Made by a program: the position numbers and the translations under genes
Assembly (NCBI GenBank): GCA_964424545.1
Contig: CAYRJN010000002.1
Coordinates: 1-54,799 of the forward strand
Length of the DNA: 54,799 nt
Origin: JAUVIB01 sp964424545
GTDB lineage: Bacteria > Calditrichota > Calditrichia > Calditrichales > Calditrichaceae
Direction: 5' to 3'
Shown here: in pieces, positions 9,501-17,560 of the stretch
How the letters are laid out: each line of letters opens with the position of its first letter
How positions within the stretch are numbered: position 1 is the first letter of the stretch
Notes under the pieces: generated by a model
What the model was told of the DNA's origin: nothing
What the model saw: only the letters and a program-made list of their open reading frames with translations
Database searches by the model: none

Positions 9501-11663
9501 CTATTTTTCCGTCAACGTCATTACGCCGTCCCAATCGGGTCCGGGGCTTTTAAATTTAAAGTCGATACAGCGGCTGCGATACAACTCGCTGGCATAATCA
9601 TCGGATTTTAGTCTCATGGCAAATTCAAACATATCAATTGCATCGTCCCAGCGCTGTTCTTTATAGGCATTGATACCTTTATTATATACATCAAGAAAAT
9701 CAATGTAATATTGCGGCAGCGGCTGACTTTTTCGGCCGATCAATTCATAAACGGAGATGGGTTTGGTTTTACCCTTAACGCGGATCAGGTCTAAGGGGCG
9801 CGTATAGAAGTAATCTTTAACCTGCGCATAGGTAAATTCGCTGATCATGATATACGTTTTATAAACCTTATTGGCGCCTTCCAAACGAGATCCAAGGTTA
9901 ACATGATCGCCCATTACCGTATAATCGAAAACCGTATTGGAGCCCATATTACCTACAATGACTTCGCCGGTATTTATACCAATGCGCGCTTTAAGCTGTG
10001 GTTTGCCCTCTGCTGCCCATTTTTTACGCAGTTCTTTTAGCTTCTCCTGCATCTCGAGAGCTGTTTCGCAAGCGTGAATGGCATGATCTTCATAATATAC
10101 CGGCATTCCGAATTCAGCCATGATGGCGTCGCCTTCATATTTATCGATGATACCGTCGTTTTTAAGCACAATATCGGTCATGGCCGTAAGGTATTCATTC
10201 AGCAGCAATACCAATTGGGCCGGAGTAAGATTCTCGGAAATAGAGGTAAACCCCTCGACATCGGAAAACAATACGCTAATCTCTCTCTCTTCGCCGCCTA
10301 AAGCGAGTTTGTCTGGATTGGCGATAATTTCCTGAACGACCTTTTCGGGTACATAATAGGCAAATGCCCCGCGCAGCATACGCTTTTCTTTTTGCGTCAT
10401 TAAATATTGATACAAAGTATAGCCGATAAAACTGAATAATATTACAAGCAGTGGGGTGGCCATTTGTAACACGAGATTATTGTTGACAAAAAGATAAACC
10501 GATGCGGCAAAATAAATTAAAGCCAGCAGGATGGCGCTTACGGCCGCCCAGCCGGTGTGAAAATAATGGGTAATAAAAAAGACAACAACGGCCAATAGCA
10601 GCAAGATAATAAAATTTATTTTTCCCGGCAGCTGTTTTAGATAATTTTTTTCGAGAACGGTTAGCAAGGCGTTGGCGTGAATCTCGACTCCGGGCATCTC
10701 CGCTTTGATTAAATCGCCTTCCGGCGAACGAAATTCGAGAAAAGGCGTAGGAAAATTATCGTGCAGTTCCTGCATTGTAGCGCCGATTAACACAATTTTA
10801 TCTTTAAGTTTACCGGAATATTTGAGTCCCGGCGGGATGCCGTTTTCTGGATCACCCGGATCGTCGAAAGTGTCCATATCGTAATCTTCAAGAATATCAA
10901 AGTTCTCATCGTCTAAAATATTATCAAAAGGATAATAAGGCATGGAAAAAGCGGGACCCTTAAAGTTTATCAGCATACTTAAGGGATTATTCTTTGGTAT
11001 ATGTAAATCGCCGAGATAAAAATAATCATCGTCCGCCGATAAAACGCTGTGTTTTAAATCGGGAAGATATTGTCTTAATATTTGTGCGGCAAATGATGGA
11101 TAAAGCGAATCGTTGTAACTTTGTCCGAACAAATAACTGCGATAAAAGCCGTCAATATCCGCTTCGAGCGCCACCAAACCCCAAGCAGCGTTTTGTCTGA
11201 ATTTTTCATAAGGGGGAATAATCGTGCTGTATGTTTTATTGCGTTCAAAAGTCCTTAATATCTTTCCTGCAAGAACAACATTGTCATATTTACTTAATAC
11301 CCTGGCAAATTCGTCGTCATATTCCTCTCCGTATTTATCAGCTTGGTCAAAAATAACGTCTATTCCGATAGCGGCGGCGCCGGCTTCTTCTAAGTTTTCA
11401 ATCACATGCGCAAAATATGATCTGGGCCAAGGCCAGCGATGTGGAGTGGATTCGTCGGATTGATCGTCAATAGCTATAATTACAATCGGAGAATCTTCCA
11501 CCGGCTGCGGGCCCCGCAACGTAAAACGTAAATCAAGCAGGCGCAATTCCAGGGTATGGAAGGAATCCATATATCCTAAAATCATAGCCATCGTTACGGA
11601 TATGCTAATGATAGCAATGATTGCCCACGATTTTGTTTTTGATTCGGATTTATTTTCGGCCAT
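9501..11663 (-). CDS. CHASE2-domain class III adenylate cyclase
   Basis: The 720-residue product has an N-terminal membrane helix (about 12-30), a periplasmic CHASE2 sensor domain (about 35-340, with the start LRLLDLRFTLRGPQP and the segment AAIGIDVIFD), three membrane helices (about 355-427), then a cytoplasmic class III cyclase domain. Both metal aspartates are present (LFSDVEGFTS near 467, EGDAIMAEFG near 508), as are the adenine-type lysine (DKYEGDA) and the GDHVNLGSRLE segment near 583 with transition-state Asn and Arg. The C-terminal 50 residues look TPR-like. It should make cAMP in response to a periplasmic cue. It lies 31 bases after the outer-membrane-type protein gene and has an AAAGGA site, so the two are probably co-transcribed. 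Confidence 0.93.
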   Translation of the reverse strand: MAENKSESKTKSWAIIAIISISVTMAMILGYMDSFHTLELRLLDLRFTLRGPQPVEDSPIVIIAIDDQSDESTPHRWPWPRSYFAHVIENLEEAGAAAIGIDVIFDQADKYGEEYDDEFARVLSKYDNVVLAGKILRTFERNKTYSTIIPPYEKFRQNAAWGLVALEADIDGFYRSYLFGQSYNDSLYPSFAAQILRQYLPDLKHSVLSADDDYFYLGDLHIPKNNPLSMLINFKGPAFSMPYYPFDNILDDENFDILEDYDMDTFDDPGDPENGIPPGLKYSGKLKDKIVLIGATMQELHDNFPTPFLEFRSPEGDLIKAEMPGVEIHANALLTVLEKNYLKQLPGKINFIILLLLAVVVFFITHYFHTGWAAVSAILLALIYFAASVYLFVNNNLVLQMATPLLVILFSFIGYTLYQYLMTQKEKRMLRGAFAYYVPEKVVQEIIANPDKLALGGEEREISVLFSDVEGFTSISENLTPAQLVLLLNEYLTAMTDIVLKNDGIIDKYEGDAIMAEFGMPVYYEDHAIHACETALEMQEKLKELRKKWAAEGKPQLKARIGINTGEVIVGNMGSNTVFDYTVMGDHVNLGSRLEGANKVYKTYIMISEFTYAQVKDYFYTRPLDLIRVKGKTKPISVYELIGRKSQPLPQYYIDFLDVYNKGINAYKEQRWDDAIDMFEFAMRLKSDDYASELYRSRCIDFKFKSPGPDWDGVMTLTEK

Positions 11664-11694
11664 TATATTTTCCTTTACGGTTTAATCACGCTAC

Positions 11695-14076
11695 TTAAAA
11701 ATTGACTTCATATCTCGTGCTTATAATCGAATCATTATTAGACCCGGCGCCATTGTAACCGATATAATCATAGCGTAAACTCAGCGTACCGTAATTTGGG
11801 TTTCGAAAATATAAACCGGCGGCCATATTGGAACGTGAAAAATCGCTTGTGGCGGCGGAAGCGCCTTGTGAAATCGACTGATAAATATAATTTATATAGG
11901 GAGACAGAGTGCTGCCGCCCATAACATCTTTTATATCATATTTTATATTAGCATAGATTTTCTGAATATTGGTAGTCGATTCGGCCGTACCCTGACCGAA
12001 AGCATTAGCGGATTGTGAAAAATTTATGTTCGTTTCCAAAGGGAAAGCAAAACGATTTCTCAAACCGATATTATAAATGGTAAAACTAGTCTGATTAATA
12101 GGATTTCCGAGATCATCTCGCGTAAAGTTTGATGCGCTTAACGTTATGGTATTGGTTACGCTGGAAATGTCAAAATTATAGCTTGATGACAATCCGAAAC
12201 GATTTGTAGTGTTATCTTCAACGATAAAAACAGAATCAGCCGGATTTTGTATAGGATCAATATCATTGTTACGATGATAATTACCATAAGAAACGGTTAT
12301 ACTCGGGAGGCTGGTGAATGGGAAATAAGATACAGAAGCGCCATAATCAAGATTATTGGTTCTATATTTTCCTTTAGATAAATTATCTTCGAATGATTTT
12401 AAATAAAGGTTCAAATATATCTGGTTGCTTAATAGGCGGATATTATCATTTATAAATAATCCGCTGATATCTTTTAAAAGATAAGGATTACCGGCTGTAT
12501 TGTAGCTGTCGTCAATCTTTTTATACATTACTTGCATATAATTATTAAAATAATTCAGTTTCATTTCAAACTGCATGGCAAGACTCGGTATAAAAGCGAC
12601 GCCCGGCGTCATTGTCAAAAAACCGGTTTTATCCATAATATTATAAAAACGTTCGGCCATCTCTTGTTCGGAGCCGCTTAAATCATATTGCTTAATTAGT
12701 GTATCCAAGGGCACAACCGGTCCGCCTGCGTCAAAATTGCTTAAGCTGGACTGAAAACTTGCCAACAGGACAAAACGGCGTCTGTCAAAATTCATCCGTA
12801 GAGTAGTACCCATAGCAATTGATTCTTTTGCCTTCATGGATGTCGCAATGGAATTGGGGTTATCTTTACCGTTAACAACGTTTAATCCCCATTCAATATG
12901 TCCGCCGAAATTAAACACGGACCGTATGCCCAAAATCGACTGACTGTAAGTCCCCAAAGATTTTATAGAACCGTCCGGATTTAATTGCGGATTGACTGCC
13001 CGATAAGCCTGTCCGCCTGAAACATCAAGATTAAACCATTTTGAACGCATGCCAATACCAAAACCGCGTACATTTTTTTGCCAAAAAATTAGCGGATCGT
13101 AATTTGTTACATAATCGCCGCCTTTAAGGTAAACATTAGTCATGGGCGTAAAATTATATTGCAAAATCAATCCGTACCGATTAATTGCTTGTGTAGCGGC
13201 ATTATCTTCGGAGCTGATAAGCGTTTTAGCAATAAAATCCAACTTTTTGTAATTTCCGTAAAAGGTTAATCGGCCGCGGAAGATATTTCTGGCGATGTTT
13301 CCTATATCGAGATATCGGTTGTCAAGCGAAACGGATAATTTCGGGTTAAAATCCCTTTTTTGGGATTCAATTTCGGTTATTCTTATGGACCATTCCTTTT
13401 CCGCAATAACATTTCCGTTGCGGTCTTTTATTCTAAACTCAATATTTTTACGATTGCCGCTTACATGTCCGCGCGGTTCAAAAGTGATTAAATTGCCGTC
13501 AATATCCAAAGCAGACGATACGTCAATGCCGTTTATAAAGAGTTTAAACTCAAGCTGCTCAACGCTTAACGTACTAATAACGTCAAGCGGTAAAGACAAA
13601 GCGACAAAAAATTCATCGGACGGTAAACTTTCGTTCGGTTCCGGCGCAAGGATGGTTATCGGTATTAAATTCGATGCGGGCGCTTTAGCCTGCTTTGCCG
13701 GAATAATATCAAAATGGAAACTTACGGACGGGGATGCTTCGGGAAGAAATTCCGCATCGCCGTTTAAAGATTGAAAAGCGAAATAATATTCAACTTTACC
13801 CGCTCTTAGGTTTTTAGTGGGTATATCCGCGCTTAACACATAACCCTGATCCCTGAGCGGAAGGCGTTTAAAATTCTCCTCTCCCTGCATTCTATAAAAC
13901 AGCGCGCCGTTATAATAGGCTTGACTATTACCTCCGGTCGAGAGTAATTCGATACGTGCCTTGTCGCCGAGTAATACCTGATTGGGAGAATTATGTATAA
14001 AATATTCGGCAATATTTCCCGCAAATAACGTTGAAAACGCTGTCGATATAAATAAAGTTAATAATATCCGTTTCAT
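11695..14076 (-). CDS. Large outer-membrane beta-barrel-like protein of the CHASE2 cassette
   Basis: The 793-residue product has a signal peptide (cleavage near residue 19, after TLFA). An N-terminal beta-sandwich portion (about 20-240) contains two segments resembling Ig-like domains. The rest (about 250-793) consists of alternating amphipathic strands rich in Tyr, Asn and Ser and ends in phenylalanine (RYEVNF), as outer-membrane barrels do. The family is not recognised; porin-like transport or ligand sensing are both possible. The start is set by an AGGAGG site. The gene lies just behind the FecR gene's terminator, has a Crp-like palindrome in its leader, and is followed after 31 bases by the cyclase, which suggests it supplies or transmits the cue. 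Confidence 0.75.
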   Translation of the reverse strand: MKRILLTLFISTAFSTLFAGNIAEYFIHNSPNQVLLGDKARIELLSTGGNSQAYYNGALFYRMQGEENFKRLPLRDQGYVLSADIPTKNLRAGKVEYYFAFQSLNGDAEFLPEASPSVSFHFDIIPAKQAKAPASNLIPITILAPEPNESLPSDEFFVALSLPLDVISTLSVEQLEFKLFINGIDVSSALDIDGNLITFEPRGHVSGNRKNIEFRIKDRNGNVIAEKEWSIRITEIESQKRDFNPKLSVSLDNRYLDIGNIARNIFRGRLTFYGNYKKLDFIAKTLISSEDNAATQAINRYGLILQYNFTPMTNVYLKGGDYVTNYDPLIFWQKNVRGFGIGMRSKWFNLDVSGGQAYRAVNPQLNPDGSIKSLGTYSQSILGIRSVFNFGGHIEWGLNVVNGKDNPNSIATSMKAKESIAMGTTLRMNFDRRRFVLLASFQSSLSNFDAGGPVVPLDTLIKQYDLSGSEQEMAERFYNIMDKTGFLTMTPGVAFIPSLAMQFEMKLNYFNNYMQVMYKKIDDSYNTAGNPYLLKDISGLFINDNIRLLSNQIYLNLYLKSFEDNLSKGKYRTNNLDYGASVSYFPFTSLPSITVSYGNYHRNNDIDPIQNPADSVFIVEDNTTNRFGLSSSYNFDISSVTNTITLSASNFTRDDLGNPINQTSFTIYNIGLRNRFAFPLETNINFSQSANAFGQGTAESTTNIQKIYANIKYDIKDVMGGSTLSPYINYIYQSISQGASAATSDFSRSNMAAGLYFRNPNYGTLSLRYDYIGYNGAGSNNDSIISTRYEVNF

Positions 14077-14102
14077 AGGGGGTACTCCTCCTCTATATAA
14101 AG

Positions 14103-14118
14103 TGTGACGGCCGTCACA
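14103..14118 (-). promoter_or_regulatory. Perfect Crp-type palindrome upstream of the barrel and cyclase genes
   Basis: The 16-base perfect palindrome TGTGACGGCCGTCACA equals the classical TGTGA-N6-TCACA Crp consensus. It lies 27 bases before the start codon and between a weak TCAATG and a TATATA (14092-14097) at promoter-like spacing on the minus strand. This position would fit repression, or a promoter I cannot place. The transcript it would control encodes an adenylate cyclase. Confidence 0.6.
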
Positions 14119-14135
14119 TTGATATTAAAACAAAT

Positions 14136-14166
14136 AAAAACTCCCAAAAAATTTGAGGGAGTTTTT
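14136..14166 (-). terminator. Terminator after the FecR-domain gene
   Basis: The stem AAAAACTCCC / GGGAGTTTTT lies 10 bases past the FecR gene stop, with a T run on the minus strand. It separates the upstream two-gene unit from the barrel and cyclase genes. Confidence 0.85.
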
Positions 14167-14176
14167 ATATTACAGC

Positions 14177-14872
14177 TTATTTTTTCGGTTCAACTTTAAA
14201 CTTTAGATTGAGTTTTTGTCCTTTTTCATTCATAAATTCAATATCAAAATCATCGATACTGCCCGATTCGCCGCCGCCGGGGCCTTCGCCCGCTTTTGTT
14301 TTTGTAATAATCGGTTTAGCATTTTTATTTTTCACATAACAGGTTTGCCCTTTTTTCAATAAAGCGCTTCCTCCTTTTGTAACTATTTCAACAATGCCTT
14401 CTTCGCCGTAAAAATAGGTCGCTCCACCGTTTTTTTCCTGCATGGTCCAAAACATGGTGCCTTTAACGGAAGCCACGGAAGTGGGCGTGGAAACTCTGAA
14501 CAGAGATCTCTGTTTGGTAATTTTGCTGAAAATCGTACCGACTTCCACATAAACGTTTTTAGCGACGGTCTTTCGGTCTTTTTGTAATTTTCCTTGAATA
14601 ACACAGGTGGAATTTTTTCGAATGCGCACCATACTGCCGTCGTCAATAAATTTAATGGCCGCTATTCCGTTGCTTCCCGTAATAATTTTATCTCCTGAAT
14701 AGAGTTTAAAGCCGCGTTTGGCTTTTTTAGTCTTTTTGGTTTTAGCGTTAACAACCGAAACTTTGCCTTTAGATTTTAAGACAATGGCTATTCTGTTTGT
14801 ATTTTTAGCTGTAAGAGTTGCGCTAAAAAAAACAATGCATAATAATGTAATTAACATATTTAATTTTTTCAT
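14177..14872 (-). CDS. FecR-domain periplasmic protein
   Basis: The 231-residue product has a signal peptide (about 1-22) and a FecR domain. The segments KGKVSVVNA, GDKIITGSNGIAAIKFID, MVRIRKNS, VEVGTIFSKI and RVSTPTSVASVKGTMF follow the family order. FecR domains lie in the periplasm and usually relay outer-membrane signals, or bind sugar or peptide ligands, next to membrane sensors. The C-terminal tail is Gly-rich then acidic. The gene starts 11 bases after the upstream gene's stop, with an AGGGGA site overlapping that stop, so the pair is translated from one message. Pairing of FecR with CHASE2 proteins is common in other bacteria. The partner sensor here is probably the CHASE2 cyclase and not an anti-sigma factor, since no sigma gene is near. 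Confidence 0.88.
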   Translation of the reverse strand: MKKLNMLITLLCIVFFSATLTAKNTNRIAIVLKSKGKVSVVNAKTKKTKKAKRGFKLYSGDKIITGSNGIAAIKFIDDGSMVRIRKNSTCVIQGKLQKDRKTVAKNVYVEVGTIFSKITKQRSLFRVSTPTSVASVKGTMFWTMQEKNGGATYFYGEEGIVEIVTKGGSALLKKGQTCYVKNKNAKPIITKTKAGEGPGGGESGSIDDFDIEFMNEKGQKLNLKFKVEPKK

Positions 14873-14883
14873 TTTATATCCCC

Positions 14884-16017
14884 TTAATTTGAGCCTTGAA
14901 GGTTGACATCGGACACTTTAACATTTTGTCTTTGATATTCTTGCAACAATTGATAGAGTTCTTCAATGGTAATAGGCTGTCCATTGCGGGTAATATTTTT
15001 TGCATAGAAACCGCTCAGCATTTGTTCCAGATTTTGCGGGGGTTGTTCCGCATACGTTTTTAAAAAGCGTATCAGATCATCTGTTGCAATAAATTTTTGT
15101 CTATTAGCGCTTTTATTGGGGTCGACAAGAGAGAATTCCCAGACTTCGCTTAAAATTTCCGTAAATCCGCCGCCGGCTGCCGGTACAAACATTTTAACTA
15201 ACCAAACATAATTTTTACCGTATTCCAAAGGGATAACGGCTCCGTTAGCGTCGCTGCTGCCGATAGGATATTTGATTGAAAGTTGTCCCTGAAGACGATC
15301 GGATACCCAATTAGGCGTTGCCATCAATATGTCTTCCTTTGATTGCATAACGTCTCTTTTTTCGTACACCATTACTTGGTAATAACTTCCGTTTCCGTTC
15401 CACTGGAATAAGGGAAAAAGATCATAAACCTGAGCAGCCGGTCCGTATCCGCCAAGGTTTCCGGGCGCAACAAGCTGAATATAACTGGGATTAGTAACGG
15501 AGAGTGTAATCTCGTCAGATGTTGTCGTTTGGCCGTTGATAATAAGGTCAACGCGCAGTAAATAACTACCGGCTTCCAATTTGTTGCTGGCAAAAGCATT
15601 TTCCTGCAAATCTGCAATTTCGTCGCTAACTTCGCTATGCACAATTTTTATCTCAGTTTCTGGCCGGTTCGGATCTAACTGCCAGCCTTCATTGGCAATT
15701 TGTGCATTGGTGGCGGAAAACGTACCGGGCGGGATAACAAAAGGATCGCTTGTTGATTTGAATAAGACTTTACCGTTTTGAAATAACGTAGAAACGATAA
15801 TGCAGTTTTCCAAATCCGTTGCCCCTGAATTTGTAATATTCACTTCAAAAAGATCTTTTGCCGTCCCGACATCTAACAGATTCAAATCGGATAACAGCAC
15901 TTGCTGGAAGCCTTCGGGATCAATCAATCTGATGGTTAAATTTACGGCTTGCGAATAACCGTTTGAATAGATTAGCAGAAAAAGCAACATCCAAATTGTT
16001 GATTTTAACTTCTGCAT
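14884..16017 (-). CDS. Secreted beta-sandwich protein heading the CHASE2/FecR cassette
   Basis: The 377-residue product has a clear signal peptide (1-22, SNGYSQ end). An N-terminal Ig-like stretch (about 25-185) ends in EITLSVTNPS. A fibronectin type III-like stretch (about 185-310) is marked by LFPLFQWNGNGSYYQVMVYE and a YVWLVKM strand. The last 60 residues are helical and charged. No enzyme motif is seen, so a ligand-binding or structural role in the periplasm or at the surface is inferred from the fold and the neighbours. The start has an ideal CGGAGG site. It is the first gene of the unit with FecR. A weak Crp-like site lies about 85 bases upstream. Confidence 0.65.
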   Translation of the reverse strand: MQKLKSTIWMLLFLLIYSNGYSQAVNLTIRLIDPEGFQQVLLSDLNLLDVGTAKDLFEVNITNSGATDLENCIIVSTLFQNGKVLFKSTSDPFVIPPGTFSATNAQIANEGWQLDPNRPETEIKIVHSEVSDEIADLQENAFASNKLEAGSYLLRVDLIINGQTTTSDEITLSVTNPSYIQLVAPGNLGGYGPAAQVYDLFPLFQWNGNGSYYQVMVYEKRDVMQSKEDILMATPNWVSDRLQGQLSIKYPIGSSDANGAVIPLEYGKNYVWLVKMFVPAAGGGFTEILSEVWEFSLVDPNKSANRQKFIATDDLIRFLKTYAEQPPQNLEQMLSGFYAKNITRNGQPITIEELYQLLQEYQRQNVKVSDVNLQGSN

Positions 16018-16095
16018 AAAAACCTCCGAAAAATATGATTATCTGTTTTTTAATAAAATAAGTGATCACAAAATAGATTTTTATCAAATTAATAC

Positions 16096-16111
16096 TATGA
16101 TGCGCGTCACT
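16096..16111 (-). promoter_or_regulatory. Weaker Crp-like site upstream of the secreted protein/FecR unit
   Basis: On the minus strand the sequence AGTGACGCGCATCATA matches the TGTGA-N6-TCACA pattern at 8 of 10 core positions and lies about 86 bases before the start codon, a typical activator distance. A second, smaller palindrome (GTGATCAC, 16062-16069) follows downstream. The match alone is weak; it gains weight from the perfect site in the same cassette. Confidence 0.35.
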
Positions 16112-16231
16112 TATCTTCTATATTATTAATATAAAAGCCTGTTATTATAAGAATTAAATAAAATCGGAACGTTATTTATTCAGCTCCTTAAAATGTTAAG
16201 ATAGTAATTTTAAAATCAAAATCAAGTAAAA

Positions 16232-17029
16232 TCAAAAATCGGAGAAAATATTTGTGATGATTGCTCTTACCAAATCGGTAAAGCTTCTTTGTACTTTATT
16301 GGCCGTGAGAGTGACCTCTTCATGGCTTAATTTATCCTTTGAAATTCCGGTGGCATAATTTGTGATGCAGGAAATACCGATAACGTTCATACCGTAATTG
16401 TTAGCGGCAATAACTTCCGGCACGGTGGACATACTGGCCGCATCGCCGCCGAATTTACGAATCATTTTTATTTCGGCAGCCGTTTCGTAAGTCGGACCGC
16501 TGGATGCGCAAAGAACGCCGCGCTTAAGGGCAATATGTTGATTCAAAGCAATCGTTTCTATTTTATCAAAGTAGAATGACGTATAGTAATCAAGCGGCTT
16601 TCCATCGTTTATACTTTTTGATCTTAGAGGATTGGTAAACATTAAGTTAATCTGGTCTGTTATTAACATTAAGTCGCCGGGTCGGAAACGTTCGTTTACG
16701 CTCCCTGCGGCATTGGTAACCATCAGCGTTTTTATATCAAGGGCGTTGATGATATCGATGATAAACGTAACCTGAGCGGCTGAGTAACCTTCGTAATAGT
16801 GCGTTCGACCCTGAACGGCCAATATGGGGACATTTTGATAATAACCGAAAACGAGAAATCCACGGTGTCCTTCTACCGTTGATTCGGGATAGCCGATAAT
16901 ATCCGTTGTGGCAATTTTAACGTTTTTTTCAAGCGTATCGGCAAAAGAACCCAGACCGCTACCAAGAATAAGCGCTACTTTCGGTTTAATTTGGGTATAT
17001 GATCGTATTTTGTCAATGACATCCTTCAT
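16232..17029 (-). CDS. punA: Purine nucleoside phosphorylase, trimeric class
   Basis: The 265-residue product matches the PNP/MTAP trimer family: LILGSGLGSF phosphate-binding loop near residue 20, VEGHRG near 52, the VQGRTHYYEGY motif near 72, VTNAAGSVNERF near 103, and ASSGPTYET with SMSTVPEVIAA near 175-205. It cleaves inosine, guanosine and related nucleosides with phosphate to base plus ribose-1-phosphate. The start codon overlaps the upstream pgsA stop (ATGA), so the two are translationally coupled. It is the last gene of a five-gene unit with a nucleoside transporter and thymidine kinase, in keeping with nucleoside salvage. Confidence 0.95.
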   Translation of the reverse strand: MKDVIDKIRSYTQIKPKVALILGSGLGSFADTLEKNVKIATTDIIGYPESTVEGHRGFLVFGYYQNVPILAVQGRTHYYEGYSAAQVTFIIDIINALDIKTLMVTNAAGSVNERFRPGDLMLITDQINLMFTNPLRSKSINDGKPLDYYTSFYFDKIETIALNQHIALKRGVLCASSGPTYETAAEIKMIRKFGGDAASMSTVPEVIAANNYGMNVIGISCITNYATGISKDKLSHEEVTLTANKVQRSFTDLVRAIITNIFSDF

Positions 17030-17559
17030 TTATTGCTCTCAAAATAATTTTTAATAAAAATATTAAGATAGGCGGCAAAGGATATGATAATGGTAGCGAG
17101 AGAAACATATACCATATAATTAAAAATCGTATAATATCCTAAGAAAAAAGCGACAATCGTTAATGAAAGTATCATAACCGTAGCCTTGCCGATAAAAATT
17201 GAAGGATATACGTATTTATCTTTGCCGATCAATAAGAGAGAACCGAGTAAAATAAGGGCGTCGCGCGCAACAATGGCAATAATAAACCACAGTGGAAAAT
17301 CTTGATAAATATAAAGCGATAAAACAACGCCGGCCATTAATATCTTATCGGCGAGAGGATCGAGCACTTTCCCCAGCTCCGTTACCTGATTCAGTTTTCG
17401 GGCCAGATAACCGTCCAGCATATCGGTTGCAGCCGCTCCGAGTAATACATATAACAAACTAAAACCGTCGCCTTGTTTTATATAATAAACGGATGGAAAA
17501 ATAAAGAATATACGGATAAAGCTGAAAAAATTGGAAATTGTAAATATTTTAGTTTTCAT
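17026..17559 (-). CDS. pgsA: CDP-diacylglycerol-glycerol-3-phosphate phosphatidyltransferase-like
   Basis: The 177-residue membrane protein carries the complete CDP-alcohol phosphatidyltransferase signature, DG-x2-AR-x8-G-x3-D-x3-D, in the stretch from DMLDGYLARK through LGKVLDPLADK (about residues 45-71). Several membrane helices follow. The expected reaction makes phosphatidylglycerol phosphate from CDP-diacylglycerol and glycerol-3-phosphate at the inner membrane; other head groups cannot be excluded from the motif alone. It starts 1 base after the sppA stop and overlaps the punA start, so it is embedded in the operon. Confidence 0.88.
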   Translation of the reverse strand: MKTKIFTISNFFSFIRIFFIFPSVYYIKQGDGFSLLYVLLGAAATDMLDGYLARKLNQVTELGKVLDPLADKILMAGVVLSLYIYQDFPLWFIIAIVARDALILLGSLLLIGKDKYVYPSIFIGKATVMILSLTIVAFFLGYYTIFNYMVYVSLATIIISFAAYLNIFIKNYFESNK

Positions 17560-17560
17560 A

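Noticed and set aside
14177..14872. FecR-domain protein as a classical anti-sigma regulator
   Set aside because: It has a cleavable signal peptide and no cytoplasmic anti-sigma segment, and no sigma factor gene is near.
16062..16069. GTGATCAC palindrome taken as a Crp site
   Set aside because: The half sites have no 6-base spacer, so it does not fit Crp; kept only as a remark.
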